Source of the DNA: Bacteroidales bacterium | GTDB lineage: Bacteria; Bacteroidota; Bacteroidia; Bacteroidales; UBA932 | Assembly: GCA_015060245.1 (NCBI GenBank) | Contig: SUYU01000003.1 | Coordinates: 82,321 to 146,320, forward strand | DNA: 64,000 nt | Direction of reading: 5' to 3' | Shown here: piece by piece, positions 10,118 to 19,610 of the stretch | How positions within the stretch are numbered: position 1 is the stretch's first letter | Layout of the letters: every line of letters begins with the position of its first letter | The notes under the pieces: generated by a model | Told to the model about the DNA's origin: nothing | Databases searched by the model: none | What the model saw: the letters and a program-made list of their open reading frames with translations, nothing else | Translations under genes and position numbers: made by a program

Positions 10118-11536
10118 TTAAGGATGCTCTACAGACTTGACATATACCCTGCCAAAACGGTCGGTAACCCTCACTTCCAGTTTTTTTGCATCCTTGGATA
10201 TGTTTGCCTTGAACATATTCTGTGTAGGAACTGCCCATACCCATTGGCGTTTGAGGGATGAGGGATCCTTGTAGAGTTCCAGAGCCTGCGGATCCTGTGC
10301 CTTGAAACGCTCCATATCACACACCTTTACACCATCTTCGTAATACTCTACCCTCCACAAATCATCGTAATCCCAGACATTTGCCACAATCTGACCGGGG
10401 TATGCCTCATGGTCTGCATAGAGTTTTAACTGGTAATCAAGGGGATGACCGCAACCTTTGTAAATCCACTCCATTTTGTCGCCCCTTACCTTTATTACCT
10501 TGTAGCCGGCAGGTGAGCCGTCAACACATACAGGGCCGCACCACCATGCTCCGCTCAATCCGGTAACATTTATCTCTGTAAGGTTCCTGCTGATATTCTG
10601 TGTATTTGCCGTGTGCATGTGGCCCGACAAAATAAGGGCATCATACGGCTTGAGCAAATTGTAGATAGCCTTCTTGTTGCTTACAAGTTCACTTATCATC
10701 TCATAATTGAAACTCTTCCGGTCCTCTTCGGCCAATGTGGTAGGAATGTGCAGCGACAATACCACCTTATGGTTCCTTGGTACGTATGACAAATCCTTTT
10801 CAAGCCATTGCAACTGTCTTTCATCAACGTAACCGATGTAATACCAGTCTGTTCCAATAAAGAAGTTGTCATTGAGTACCACATAGTGGACCTTTCCAAC
10901 GTTGAACGAGTACCACGCAGGACCATACATCTCCTCATATTTTTCAAGGGAAGTCTCATACGAGCGTCCGTAATTGGTCATATCATGGTTGCCTATGACA
11001 TTCCTGAACTCAAGGCCAGTCTTTTCCATGATTTTATTGTACTCCGGATATATAGAGTGGTCCCATCCGACAATATCACCGAGACAGATACCAAATGTCT
11101 CAACCTTGCCCATTCCTTTGACATATTCCGCAATGTCATCTGCATGCTTTTCAAGTTCCGGAAGTTCATCCCTTTCGCTTATCTGCGGATCGGCAATGAC
11201 TATAATGTTGTGGTTGGAATCATCTGAACTCTTCTTTTCCAATATAAAATCGTACGACTCCACGTCTTTGCGCAATTTTTTATAATACTCCAGTTCACCG
11301 GGGGTCACAGAAGATCTGTATCCCGACGGTGTAGAGATGAATACCCATCTGCTATCCCCGTCTGCGTCAAGGGTGAATGCACCGTTTTTGTCGGTCTGCA
11401 CACTATTCAATCCATCAGAGACAACAACTCCCGCCACTGCCTTGCCGTCGGTGCTGCGTACACTTCCTTTTACTATTTCTGCCCTTGCTGCCACGCATGC
11501 CAAAAGGGCTGTACACAATAAAAATATTCTCTTCAT
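10118..11536 (-). CDS. Secreted calcineurin-like metallophosphoesterase
   Basis: A 472-residue protein with a cleavable signal peptide (LLCTALLACVAARA). An N-terminal transthyretin-like domain (about 20-90, MetallophosN type) precedes the metallophosphatase core, which carries all the usual metal and catalytic blocks: ADPQ, GDIVG, GNHD, SLHIP and GHMHT. A C-terminal MetallophosC beta-domain (about 330-472) completes the architecture common in Bacteroides. It probably hydrolyses a phosphomono- or phosphodiester in the periplasm. Fifteen bases separate it from the SGNH esterase gene upstream, so it belongs to unit B. Next to a phosphodiester glycosidase in unit A, it may remove phosphate from released sugars. 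Confidence 0.87.
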   Translation of the reverse strand: MKRIFLLCTALLACVAARAEIVKGSVRSTDGKAVAGVVVSDGLNSVQTDKNGAFTLDADGDSRWVFISTPSGYRSSVTPGELEYYKKLRKDVESYDFILEKKSSDDSNHNIIVIADPQISERDELPELEKHADDIAEYVKGMGKVETFGICLGDIVGWDHSIYPEYNKIMEKTGLEFRNVIGNHDMTNYGRSYETSLEKYEEMYGPAWYSFNVGKVHYVVLNDNFFIGTDWYYIGYVDERQLQWLEKDLSYVPRNHKVVLSLHIPTTLAEEDRKSFNYEMISELVSNKKAIYNLLKPYDALILSGHMHTANTQNISRNLTEINVTGLSGAWWCGPVCVDGSPAGYKVIKVRGDKMEWIYKGCGHPLDYQLKLYADHEAYPGQIVANVWDYDDLWRVEYYEDGVKVCDMERFKAQDPQALELYKDPSSLKRQWVWAVPTQNMFKANISKDAKKLEVRVTDRFGRVYVKSVEHP

Positions 11537-11551
11537 TCTATTGGATATTAA

Positions 11552-12667
11552 CTATTTATAAGCCTTCTCCTCCATTTCCCATCCGGTTATGGAAGAGATG
11601 TAGGGTATTATGTTGCTGGCCACTTTTATCTGCCCTCTGTAATTTGGATGGGCACTGGCTCCAAGATCTGTGGTATGATTGTGGACATTTGTCGTCATAC
11701 CCATATATGAAACATTCTCAAGTCCGCTCATGATGCAGGCATTGCGTATGTGGTCAAAACTGAACGGAGTTACATTTGATGCCATGCACAGAATTGGAAT
11801 ATCCTCTCCATAATTGGCCTTCACGCTCTTCAAGAGTTCTATATAGCGTTCTGCAAAGATCAGTTCATGAGGCTGGCGTGCTGTGGAGAAATCATTTGTA
11901 CACAAATAAATGACAACAATATCCGGCTTGCCGTGAGGGGCCATATCGGGGCTCCATGCCGGTTCGGCAGACTCATCAAAGGCCTGTTTATAGCGGTCAG
12001 GCATATTGTAACCCGGACGGTAATCGTCATAATTGCGGCATACGCCCTGTCCGGAGTGGCTTACAAGGTTAAAGTCGGCATTGAAATAACGTGCTGCAAT
12101 TGCGGCATATGTAAGGTTGCAATTCTCTGTTTCGGGAAGAAACGGATCATTGCCCGATGCACTCTCGGTACCATATCCGCAAGTGTATGAATCACCAATG
12201 AATTCAATATGTCTCTCCTTACGGCCATTAGCCTGGAGAATCTCACCCTCGCTCACAAAAGAGTGGAGTGTAAACCTTCCCTGCTCACCTTCGGTCCTTT
12301 TTTGAAGTATAACTTCATGCTCGCCCTTTCCAAGTCCCTCGGCAAGCACAATGAGGGTATCTTTTGCTGCAACAATGAATTTCCGGTCCTCCTTTGGAGA
12401 GATCTCCTTGTCAATCCACAGGTTGAACCAACTGTTTTTGCTGTCGGAACACTTCATTGCAAGATAAGGGCCGTTGAATCTTACCCTAAAATAGACTCCG
12501 CTCCAGTCATAGGCAACATCATTGCCATTTACAACCACCCTGCCGGTATACTCTATGCGACTGTCCGAAGCAGGTGTCTGTTGGGTCTGCTTCTCCTTTT
12601 TTGCAAAAATTTCAGGGCACGACAAAAGTGCCGCCACAGTCATGATTACAAATAACTTCCTGTACAT
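11552..12667 (-). CDS. SGNH-hydrolase, CE2-like carbohydrate deacetylase
   Basis: A 371-residue exported esterase. After a signal peptide (VAALLSCPEIFA), a jelly-roll domain (about 35-145) is followed by an SGNH domain with the nucleophile motif FIGDSYTCGYG (Ser160), the block III CTNDF and the C-terminal HPN motif (His340). This two-domain layout is that of carbohydrate esterase family 2 and the endoglucanase-E-like esterases, which remove O-acetyl groups from xylan, glucomannan or GlcNAc sugars. It lies between the NagX-like membrane protein gene and the phosphoesterase gene with gaps of 14-15 bases. The exact acyl sugar cannot be read from sequence. Confidence 0.85.
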   Translation of the reverse strand: MYRKLFVIMTVAALLSCPEIFAKKEKQTQQTPASDSRIEYTGRVVVNGNDVAYDWSGVYFRVRFNGPYLAMKCSDSKNSWFNLWIDKEISPKEDRKFIVAAKDTLIVLAEGLGKGEHEVILQKRTEGEQGRFTLHSFVSEGEILQANGRKERHIEFIGDSYTCGYGTESASGNDPFLPETENCNLTYAAIAARYFNADFNLVSHSGQGVCRNYDDYRPGYNMPDRYKQAFDESAEPAWSPDMAPHGKPDIVVIYLCTNDFSTARQPHELIFAERYIELLKSVKANYGEDIPILCMASNVTPFSFDHIRNACIMSGLENVSYMGMTTNVHNHTTDLGASAHPNYRGQIKVASNIIPYISSITGWEMEEKAYK

Positions 12668-12681
12668 ATCAAATTAATTTT

Positions 12682-14049
12682 TTAAGATTTCCAAAACAAC
12701 TTGTACCTTGTTGAGAGCCATGTTGCCCCCATCATCAACAGTGTCATGATTATACCCATTGCCACTCCCCAGAACTGCGATCCCTCTGCCAGTGAAGAGA
12801 TGAAAGGATATATTGCACACATGCTCAATACCGGACCTATTAAAAACGATGTTACCGTATAAGCCAACATGGGATTCTGTCCCACACCGGCCACAAAGCC
12901 CCATTTGATTCCAAACCTCATTTCAAGCATAAGAAGAAAACTTATGAAGAGCGTTGCCATACCTGAGGTTGTGATGAGATATGAAAGATTGGCATAATCC
13001 TTTGTTATGCCACCATCAATAGGGTCAAATGCAATTCCCACAAGCAGAAGCAGAAAACCCATTTTTGCCATCTTTACTGTAACACTCCTGCTCTTGAATG
13101 TAAGGGCAAAATATACAACTGCAGCAAAGAGACTTATAATGAAATCAGCAGTCACCTCCCTTGCAAAAAGTCCCCACAATTGTAAAACGACTGCTGCCAA
13201 AGCAATGAAACCGGCATATACCTCCTTATCGGCAACAGGCTCCTTCTTGTCGCTGCGACTATGCGCCAAAACCATATCACCTACTACAGAACCCGTAATT
13301 GCTATCAGCAGATACTGCATGAAACTCCATTGGAAGAGCCAACCCACAGAAGCAGTTGAGGGAATGAATGAAAGCATATCAGGCCAGTATGAAGAGACTC
13401 CCTTTGCTGCTGCAATGAAAAGAAAAACCATCCACCTTGCCAAAATATTGTTCCTCGTAAAAATCCATATCAGGCCGCCCCAAAGTGCTATGTTGGCAAG
13501 AATCAGAATAATAATGTCACTGTTTGACTTGTCTGGAACAAATCCGGCCCATTTGACCATTGCCACCCCTATAAGCAATATAAGGGCGACTCCGGAGATA
13601 TTTATCAACGGATATTTTGTTCTCACAAGCGAGAGGAACATTCCTGCCCACACCATAATTTTAAATATTCCCGACAGCCATGGCTGCGACAACACCCCTG
13701 GGGCAGAGTAGGCATTGCCAAGTACAATGGCAAAAAGAGCAAGTATGAGCCAACGTTTCAACAAAACCGGTATAAGGGCATGTGGACGCTCCCCTTTCTC
13801 CAACCTTTTCCTCAATGACAACGGAATGGCTGCTCCCATTGCAAAGAGGAAGAACGGGAAGACAAGATCCACCCAGGTAATACCCGGAACATCGGGATTG
13901 AACGCATATGTAGGTGGAGGCGTCTGCGCATGAAACATCCAGGCAGGAAGGTTTGAATTGAAACCTATATTTGCGCAGAGTATCATTGCGGCAATGGTTA
14001 TTCCACGCATTATGTCAATGGAGGCTATACGTTGGTTTGTAATTTTCAT
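12682..14049 (-). CDS. DUF5009 / NagX-like membrane acyltransferase-family protein
   Basis: A 455-residue polytopic inner-membrane protein with about 11-12 hydrophobic segments. It opens with RIASIDIMRGITIAAMI and continues with WVDLVFPFFLFAMGAAIPLS, the hallmark of the COG4299/DUF5009 family, related to human heparan-alpha-glucosaminide N-acetyltransferase. Proteobacterial members called NagX are encoded in N-acetylglucosamine utilization loci and act at the inner membrane. It is the first gene of unit B, with a -7-like box upstream and the unit A terminator before that. A role in handling GlcNAc-type sugars agrees with the neighbouring epimerase and NagC-like regulator, but whether it transports or acylates is unknown. 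Confidence 0.83.
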   Translation of the reverse strand: MKITNQRIASIDIMRGITIAAMILCANIGFNSNLPAWMFHAQTPPPTYAFNPDVPGITWVDLVFPFFLFAMGAAIPLSLRKRLEKGERPHALIPVLLKRWLILALFAIVLGNAYSAPGVLSQPWLSGIFKIMVWAGMFLSLVRTKYPLINISGVALILLIGVAMVKWAGFVPDKSNSDIIILILANIALWGGLIWIFTRNNILARWMVFLFIAAAKGVSSYWPDMLSFIPSTASVGWLFQWSFMQYLLIAITGSVVGDMVLAHSRSDKKEPVADKEVYAGFIALAAVVLQLWGLFAREVTADFIISLFAAVVYFALTFKSRSVTVKMAKMGFLLLLVGIAFDPIDGGITKDYANLSYLITTSGMATLFISFLLMLEMRFGIKWGFVAGVGQNPMLAYTVTSFLIGPVLSMCAIYPFISSLAEGSQFWGVAMGIIMTLLMMGATWLSTRYKLFWKS

Positions 14050-14073
14050 TCTATATCGGGCGTATTATAACTT

Positions 14074-14081
14074 CAAAGTTA
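14074..14081 (-). promoter_or_regulatory. Candidate -7 box of unit B (DUF5009 operon)
   Basis: TAACTTTG on the minus strand fits TAnnTTTG, 24 bases before the DUF5009 ATG. A TTTG-like element lies 24 bases upstream, which is wide, so the promoter is only moderately supported. Confidence 0.4.
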
Positions 14082-14105
14082 ATGATTTTAGGAAACATTT
14101 CTTAT

Positions 14106-14134
14106 CAAAAAGGGGATGACGCATGGCCATCCCC
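14106..14134 (-). terminator. Intrinsic terminator of unit A
   Basis: GGGGATG / CATCCCC stem followed by TTTTT in the minus direction, downstream of the BACON lipoprotein gene. It marks the end of the long SusCD operon. Confidence 0.75.
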
Positions 14135-14158
14135 CGTCCAACTTGATCTAATGATCAA

Positions 14159-15778
14159 TTATTTGTATTGTGAGCAACCGATGATGTTGAAGTTCACATC
14201 CACAAAGAATACCAATAGGGCATTATCTGTAGGAACAAGTAGAACATCACTTGAAGCACCTGCGCCTGTCCAGTCAAGGTTAGCCCAGTCAGAATCTCTG
14301 TCAACAAGACCATCGCAGTCAACTGCAAATACCTTCTCAGCAGCAGTTTTGTTTGTTACATCAAGAACAAATACATCAGTAGCATCATAGTTGAAGTGGC
14401 AACTTGCTGTGATTGCAGCATACTCTTTACCTTTCCATGTTGCTCTTGAGATACAGTTGAAGTTCTCCATCCAACCTGACATACCGGTAGCATATGATGT
14501 CTCCCAAGCATTTTGAGAAGGATCAGCACAATATTTAAGGTTATAATCGCCACCATATGCGATGAACCATAGACCATCTGAAAGATCATCACCCTCTGGA
14601 AGAACACAACCATAACGAGCCTCAGTACCTATATAAGGAGTTGTATTGCATTTGAATACAGACCAACCGTTTGCATCAACTGCAACCTCACCGTTAGCAG
14701 CCTCCCATGCTACCCAGTAACCGCTGTTTGCAGCATATGCTGTGATTACTGCTTTGGTATCAATGTTACCTTTAACACGGATGTTACCTGTATTTGAACA
14801 CCAGATGTTTGCAGTGCTGTATTTTACAAGTTCTTTAGGAGTTGATGACAAATCTTTCAAAGTGAAGATTGTAAGGATCTCACAGAACTCAGCGCCTGAC
14901 CAACTGTAGTCTGCATGAGCAGCGATTAGGATATTGCCACCCTCATCTACACAAAGGTTATCACAAGTGAAGCCCTCAGGAAGTGCAACTGTAGACTCTA
15001 CAGCACCAGTAGAAGGATTAAGAACCAATACTTTAGTTAGGTTAGAAACAAGAAGTTTGTCACCGTAGGCAGCAATCTTGGTCTCACCGCCAACTGTATA
15101 ACCGTCAAGTTCAGTTACGTTCTTTGACCAGATAAGTGATTTAGGACCACTCTGTGAAATAGTATAAGTAACATCCTCAAAGCCCTCAGCAGAAACTGTA
15201 ACCTCAGCAGAACGTGAAGCGTCAAGTTCGTTGAAAGCATCTACTTTAATCTCATAAACTTTCTCACCATATGCTTTTGTACCAACAGCAGTAAGCCATT
15301 TTGCATCAGCAGGGATAGTTACTTTGAAATCAACGTTGGTCATAACTTTGATTGAAGCAGTACCACCCTCTTCACCAAATGTTGCAAGGGTATCAACTAG
15401 TTCAAAAGCGTCTACCTGATACTGAACCAATGTAGCCTCAGCAACAGCAACTTGAGCGGCAGTAGCAGACTCTGCTGCAGTAATTACAAGTTTTGCTGAA
15501 CGGTTCTCTTTAGTCTTGTTCTCATCAGCAATGATACGGATTACAGCATCACCTGCAAGACCTGATTTAGGTGAAACAACTACCCAGTCAGCACCCTGAA
15601 CTGCTGCAGTCCAATTTACGTTTGAATTGAATGAAAGTTCCATTCCATCTGTACCTTCAGTCTCAATGAAGATCTCCTGGCCTGCTTTGTCAAATACGAT
15701 AGCAGGAACGATTGGATCCTCTTTTTCACATGCAATAGCCGCAATTGCGACCATCAACATAACAAAAAATTTTTTCAT
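14159..15778 (-). CDS. BACON-domain surface lipoprotein with DUF5018-like C-terminal region
   Basis: A 539-residue lipoprotein (VAIAAIAC, Cys17). Two BACON-type beta-sandwiches lie at about 27-120 and 125-212; they carry the NVNWTAAVQGADWVVVSP and NVDFKVTIPADAKWLTAV patterns typical of this mucin/carbohydrate-associated domain. The remaining 320 residues form a repeat-rich beta domain resembling the DUF5018 protein encoded at 19611-21287: both have the LDGY/LNG followed by SNLTKVLVLNP and DEGGNILI-type blade motifs, and both end with a predicted strand rich in F/Y and V. It is the last gene of unit A. A second surface glycan-binding protein working with SusCD is the best guess. Confidence 0.75.
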   Translation of the reverse strand: MKKFFVMLMVAIAAIACEKEDPIVPAIVFDKAGQEIFIETEGTDGMELSFNSNVNWTAAVQGADWVVVSPKSGLAGDAVIRIIADENKTKENRSAKLVITAAESATAAQVAVAEATLVQYQVDAFELVDTLATFGEEGGTASIKVMTNVDFKVTIPADAKWLTAVGTKAYGEKVYEIKVDAFNELDASRSAEVTVSAEGFEDVTYTISQSGPKSLIWSKNVTELDGYTVGGETKIAAYGDKLLVSNLTKVLVLNPSTGAVESTVALPEGFTCDNLCVDEGGNILIAAHADYSWSGAEFCEILTIFTLKDLSSTPKELVKYSTANIWCSNTGNIRVKGNIDTKAVITAYAANSGYWVAWEAANGEVAVDANGWSVFKCNTTPYIGTEARYGCVLPEGDDLSDGLWFIAYGGDYNLKYCADPSQNAWETSYATGMSGWMENFNCISRATWKGKEYAAITASCHFNYDATDVFVLDVTNKTAAEKVFAVDCDGLVDRDSDWANLDWTGAGASSDVLLVPTDNALLVFFVDVNFNIIGCSQYK

Positions 15779-15814
15779 AATTAATTTGAATTAGTGATAA
15801 GTAATAGTGTTCAA

Positions 15815-16990
15815 TTATTTTATTTCCGAAAGAATTTGCCAGATCTGATAAAGTCCTCTTGGTACATGGAAGCAGCCCTTCCACTTTCCGCCCTTCAATG
15901 GAAGCAGTACCTCTCCCCTGCGGTTGAGATAACCGTACCATTCAGGATATTCATGATCCTTGAAATTCTTCCACATGTAGTCATGAAGTTTCATGAACCA
16001 GTCAAGGCATTTTTCATTGCCTGTAAGTTGATAACCCTTGATCATTGCAATTGCAGACTCAAGATGAACCCACCACAATTTCTGGTCCCATTCCAACTGC
16101 TGTTGAGGATAGCCCTTGCAATCAAGGAAGTAGAAGATTCCGCCATACTCCTTGTCCCATCCATACTCAATTACGTCAAGGGCAATCTTTACGCACTTCT
16201 CAATAAGGGCATTGTCATTGCGGCGAATTCCAAGGTTCATCATGAACCACAGTGCCTCAAGATCGTGGCCAGGATTGATCACGCGGCCCTCGAAACAATC
16301 TACAGGTGTTCCGTCAGGAGCAACATTTTCAAGCATTACGCCCAAATCAGGCTGATAGAAAACATTAAGGATCTCAGCAAGACACTCATCAATTGTTGTA
16401 TCAAGAAGAGACTTGTCTTCAATGATGTTCTCAACCTCAAGAGCCATATTGCAGATGATCATAGGAAGTGCAAAGCCTTTCATAGGTCTTGTTCCAGGAT
16501 ATGATTTTTCCCAACGTCCCTTTGGATCGTTGCGGCGGTCAAGTATCCTTTGGAAAGTCTTGAGCGCAATCTCCTTGTACTCCTCGCTTCCTGTAGCCTG
16601 TGCCAATTGTGCAAATGCCATACAGGCAAATGTATTTGAGAATATATTGTATGGCTGGATGATTGGTTTACCCTCCCTTGTTACAGAGAAATAGAAATCG
16701 TAGTTACCGTCGTGACCATATTTTTTCAGGAATTCTCCGCCCTGCACCGCACAGTCAAGCCACTGCTGATTGCGTTCTACCTTATTGTAAAGCATGGCGA
16801 ACATCCACACCTCACGTCCCTGCAACCAAATGAACTTGTCGGTATCAAATATGCTTCCGTCGCGGTTAAGACAGGAAAAATATCCACCGAACTCCTTGTC
16901 CTGACTCTTTTCAAGCCAAAAAGGGAGACAATTCTCTCTCAGTTCCTTTTCATACTGAGAAGCCAATTCTTTAAAGTCAATCTTTGTCAT
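15815..16990 (-). CDS. AGE-family N-acylglucosamine 2-epimerase-like isomerase
   Basis: A 391-residue cytoplasmic (alpha/alpha)6-barrel protein without a signal peptide. The positions of Arg59 (LQGRE), His242 (NPGHDLEALW) and His375 (GCFHVPR), with His309 (WWVHLES), match the conserved catalytic arginine and histidines of the family. Members interconvert ManNAc and GlcNAc, glucose and mannose (cellobiose 2-epimerase branch), or related sugars, so the substrate is uncertain. It is the only obviously cytoplasmic enzyme in unit A, 24 bases from the upstream GHL10 gene, and is likely the first intracellular step after import. Neighbouring NagX-like and NAGPA-like genes favour an N-acylated hexosamine. 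Confidence 0.88.
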   Translation of the reverse strand: MTKIDFKELASQYEKELRENCLPFWLEKSQDKEFGGYFSCLNRDGSIFDTDKFIWLQGREVWMFAMLYNKVERNQQWLDCAVQGGEFLKKYGHDGNYDFYFSVTREGKPIIQPYNIFSNTFACMAFAQLAQATGSEEYKEIALKTFQRILDRRNDPKGRWEKSYPGTRPMKGFALPMIICNMALEVENIIEDKSLLDTTIDECLAEILNVFYQPDLGVMLENVAPDGTPVDCFEGRVINPGHDLEALWFMMNLGIRRNDNALIEKCVKIALDVIEYGWDKEYGGIFYFLDCKGYPQQQLEWDQKLWWVHLESAIAMIKGYQLTGNEKCLDWFMKLHDYMWKNFKDHEYPEWYGYLNRRGEVLLPLKGGKWKGCFHVPRGLYQIWQILSEIK

Positions 16991-17014
16991 TTATATAATA
17001 ACTTAAATTACCAA

Positions 17015-18511
17015 TTATAGTGTTTCCAAATACTTGTCTATTGCCCTTTCAAAATCATCCCAATAGTCATGCATCCTCACATGGCACAAATCAAAGATAA
17101 AGAGACCGTCGGATGAGTTTATACATGCGTTGACGATATCGGGCATCAGACTGCCCTGACCGCCATTTTCAAATCCGGAACCATTTCCTATATCAGGTCC
17201 TCCTGCATATGGTACATTTGCAAGTTTTACACCTGCCTGCTTGCAGAAACCCTGCATTGTCCACTCGCTGCTGCCCCAAATTGATCTGGTACCGGCATAT
17301 GCTCCAATGAACATGAAGTCGCAGTGGTCGGCATAACCGTAGTTGCTGTAATCATCCAATGCCCAGTTGTAGTTGCTGCGTGCATTATATGTAGGATGTG
17401 CCCAGTTTACACCTGACGGATAATATGAGTTGTACCAGCCGCCCACATAGCATCCGAACCTTATCTTCGAATTTACGGAGTGTACCTTATTAGAGGCCTT
17501 CTCAACAAAATCATGAATCATTTTGGCTCTGAAAGACATCCATTTTTTCTGCATATCCGTAACCGGATTCGAGAGAGCGTTCTGACCCGGCGCAAATATG
17601 TCACCTGGCCAATTCTCAACCTTTGAGCCGAGATATTTTTCAAACTTCTCCCTGGACTCTGCTGAAAAATCGCCGAGCATATCATCATCGGAATATCGGC
17701 ATCTGTCGAGCACAATACCGTCAAGGTCCTTGTATGAAGCCAAATCTTCAAGAAGATCAAGCAAATAATTGACCACAGCATCATTGGCAGGATTAAGGAA
17801 ACGGGTAGCGGCTCTGTCGGTCTGGTCCATGGTATTGACCAAACCCTTGTCGGTATTTATAACCACAGCCCAATCCTTCTTTGACGCATCGTTGAAAAGG
17901 AATCCGTCATATCCAAGGCCATACGGACACATGCATCCTCCAACCATTGTATTGATTGACGCATTTACCCTCAATCCCACTTTATGGCCCTCCTCTATGA
18001 AAGTCTGCAAATAATCGAATGTGGCTGTTCTCTCCACCCATACATATCCTTTTGAAGTCCATGCATCCACTCTTTTAAGGGCAGCCTCCGTATCAGAATT
18101 GAAAAGCACACCCGAATTCGTAGGACGTACATCAACAATCACATCAGTGAAGCCCATTTTAGCCACTCTTGCAAGATCTGCAGCAATATACTCCTTGTCA
18201 TTGGCATAGTACTGGAAGTTTGCCGCAGCATCAATCCAGATATATCTTGGTTTGCCTTTGAAGACTCCAGGAGTTGGAATTTCCGGCTCTGGATCCGGTT
18301 CTGGCTCTGGCTCTGGCTCTGGCTCAGGTTCCGGTTCGGGTTCCGGCTCCGGATCCTGTCCAGGCTCCTCTTTAGGATCCTCTTCAGGATTCTTTTCCTG
18401 TTCATTCCATTCAGGATTCCAGAGATGTTCAGGCTCTTTCTCTATGCATGAAGCCATAAGAACAACCATCAAGAGTGTTACAAACAGATATTTAATAAAT
18501 CTCATATTCAT
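17015..18511 (-). CDS. GHL10-type (COG1649) TIM-barrel lipoprotein with acidic Pro-Glu tether
   Basis: A 498-residue lipoprotein (LMASC, Cys22). A 25-residue Pro-Glu/Asp repeat (about 51-75) forms an extended surface tether. From about residue 85 to the end it is a glycosyl-hydrolase-like barrel of the GHL10 family: RYIWIDAAANF at the start, VIVDVRP, LRVNASINT, and DGIVLDRCRY, which in relatives supplies acidic residues at the barrel mouth. The family has few tested members and no agreed substrate. The start codon overlaps the stop of the phosphodiester glycosidase gene as TAATG, so the two are translationally coupled. It is a paralogue of the protein encoded at 26172-27503; the two flank the SusCD block. 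Confidence 0.82.
   Translation of the reverse strand: MNMRFIKYLFVTLLMVVLMASCIEKEPEHLWNPEWNEQEKNPEEDPKEEPGQDPEPEPEPEPEPEPEPEPEPDPEPEIPTPGVFKGKPRYIWIDAAANFQYYANDKEYIAADLARVAKMGFTDVIVDVRPTNSGVLFNSDTEAALKRVDAWTSKGYVWVERTATFDYLQTFIEEGHKVGLRVNASINTMVGGCMCPYGLGYDGFLFNDASKKDWAVVINTDKGLVNTMDQTDRAATRFLNPANDAVVNYLLDLLEDLASYKDLDGIVLDRCRYSDDDMLGDFSAESREKFEKYLGSKVENWPGDIFAPGQNALSNPVTDMQKKWMSFRAKMIHDFVEKASNKVHSVNSKIRFGCYVGGWYNSYYPSGVNWAHPTYNARSNYNWALDDYSNYGYADHCDFMFIGAYAGTRSIWGSSEWTMQGFCKQAGVKLANVPYAGGPDIGNGSGFENGGQGSLMPDIVNACINSSDGLFIFDLCHVRMHDYWDDFERAIDKYLETL
18287..18355 (-). repeat. Hexanucleotide-type repeat encoding the Pro-Glu tether
   Basis: Degenerate six-base units (GGCTCT, GGTTCC and variants on the plus strand) encode about eleven Pro-Glu pairs. 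Because the unit is six bases long, copy-number change would alter tether length without shifting frame. Confidence 0.7.
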
Positions 18512-19608
18512 TACTTAAGCATTAAAGTACTCGCAACAGCCCTCTGTGAGCCATCCGATACTTTTATAGTTTCTTTTCCATTAACAAGCATGCAACTTGA
18601 TCCGCCACCGTCAAGGTTAATGGCCTCAACACAACCAAGAGCAATCATAATATTTGCAACATCCGCTGTAGTAAGTCCATATACACCCTCTGTCTTTTGA
18701 CGTCCCTCACAGACAAAAAATATCATCTTGTTGTCTGCAGTAACACCAATGGCTGTACGTGGAGCATCAATATCCGGGCCAATACCTGATGTGCCGTTGA
18801 AAAGTTCATATTCGTAACTGTTTACAAACTTTCCTCCGCGGACAAGCAGCGGGCCGCCGCCTATACCGATTGTTGCAGATAGTCTCTCTGCTCCTTGTGG
18901 ATATGTCGATGAAGGGACTGCCATTGGAGATGCCCCCCATTTGTTCTCAGCAGGCTGTGGATATACATAATCAACAGCATCATTGTTGTTGTAGTAAGTC
19001 CATACAGCCTCAAAAGTACCGTTTCCATATCCAAGAAGGGCAGCACGTGTAGGATAGTATATCTTCTTCCAATCCTCCGATGCATAGTTTATGTTGTGCG
19101 CAAGCACCACACTGTCCCTTACGGCAAGGCTTGATGTATAATTTTTGCTTCCCGATGAGTAGAAGAAACCTCCATTGATCACAACCGGCCACTTGCTCTC
19201 TGAATAGACTTTTGATGGAGTCTTGAATGACTCGGTTGTACCGTCAATTTCAGGATCTGAAATGCTCCACAAATCAAAAGTTACAGAAGAGAGGTCTGCT
19301 ACTGCTATATAGGCAATAATCATCTTGTCAAGCGACTTTGCAGGAGATTTGTACACCTTTATGCCAGAAGGCAATGTGCCGTAATCGGAGGTTACCTCCT
19401 TCCAATTTGCAAGTACAGGCTCAACATTCACCACCTCTTCAACAATAGTGGTATCCTGTGGCTGATCCTGCGGTTGGTCTTGTGGCTGGTCTTGCGGTGT
19501 ATCCTGCGGATCATCCCACTCCCACTCAGGTCCGGAATCCTTTCCGTCGCATCCTATTGCAAAGGATGCAACGATTAAAGAAAGGAATATCAGTTTAAGC
19601 AATTTCAT
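18511..19608 (-). CDS. Phosphodiester glycosidase lipoprotein (NAGPA/DUF2233 family)
   Basis: A 365-residue lipoprotein (ASFAIGC, Cys20) starting at the ATG at 19608, two bases after the DUF5018 stop codon. A Gln-Asp-Gln-Pro repeat (about 35-52) tethers the catalytic domain. The domain shows the family blocks INGGFF (144-149), RTAIG and NLDGGGSSC (331-339). The human relative is the uncovering enzyme that removes GlcNAc from GlcNAc-1-phospho-6-mannose, and bacterial DUF2233 proteins are predicted to cleave sugar-1-phosphodiesters. In a SusCD operon this points to a phosphodiester-bridged glycan such as a capsule, teichoic-acid-like polymer or phosphoglycan. Coupled to the downstream GHL10 gene by TAATG. 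Confidence 0.87.
   Translation of the reverse strand: MKLLKLIFLSLIVASFAIGCDGKDSGPEWEWDDPQDTPQDQPQDQPQDQPQDTTIVEEVVNVEPVLANWKEVTSDYGTLPSGIKVYKSPAKSLDKMIIAYIAVADLSSVTFDLWSISDPEIDGTTESFKTPSKVYSESKWPVVINGGFFYSSGSKNYTSSLAVRDSVVLAHNINYASEDWKKIYYPTRAALLGYGNGTFEAVWTYYNNNDAVDYVYPQPAENKWGASPMAVPSSTYPQGAERLSATIGIGGGPLLVRGGKFVNSYEYELFNGTSGIGPDIDAPRTAIGVTADNKMIFFVCEGRQKTEGVYGLTTADVANIMIALGCVEAINLDGGGSSCMLVNGKETIKVSDGSQRAVASTLMLK
19453..19506 (-). repeat. Repeat encoding a Gln-Asp-Gln-Pro tether
   Basis: Twelve-base units in tandem encode PQDQ steps directly after the lipidated cysteine region of the phosphodiester glycosidase. The tether plays the same role as the Pro-Glu repeat in the next gene but uses a different composition. 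Confidence 0.65.
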
Positions 19609-19610
19609 GA

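Noticed and set aside
13007..13711. 234-residue open frame on the plus strand
   Set aside because: It is antisense to the DUF5009 membrane protein; the complement of hydrophobic codons yields long open frames without meaning.
15794..16504. 236-residue open frame on the plus strand
   Set aside because: It is the antisense shadow of the AGE epimerase gene, whose catalytic residues are intact.
18287..18355. Short tandem repeat that could look like a CRISPR array
   Set aside because: Units are six bases, without spacers, and translate in frame to a Pro-Glu linker.
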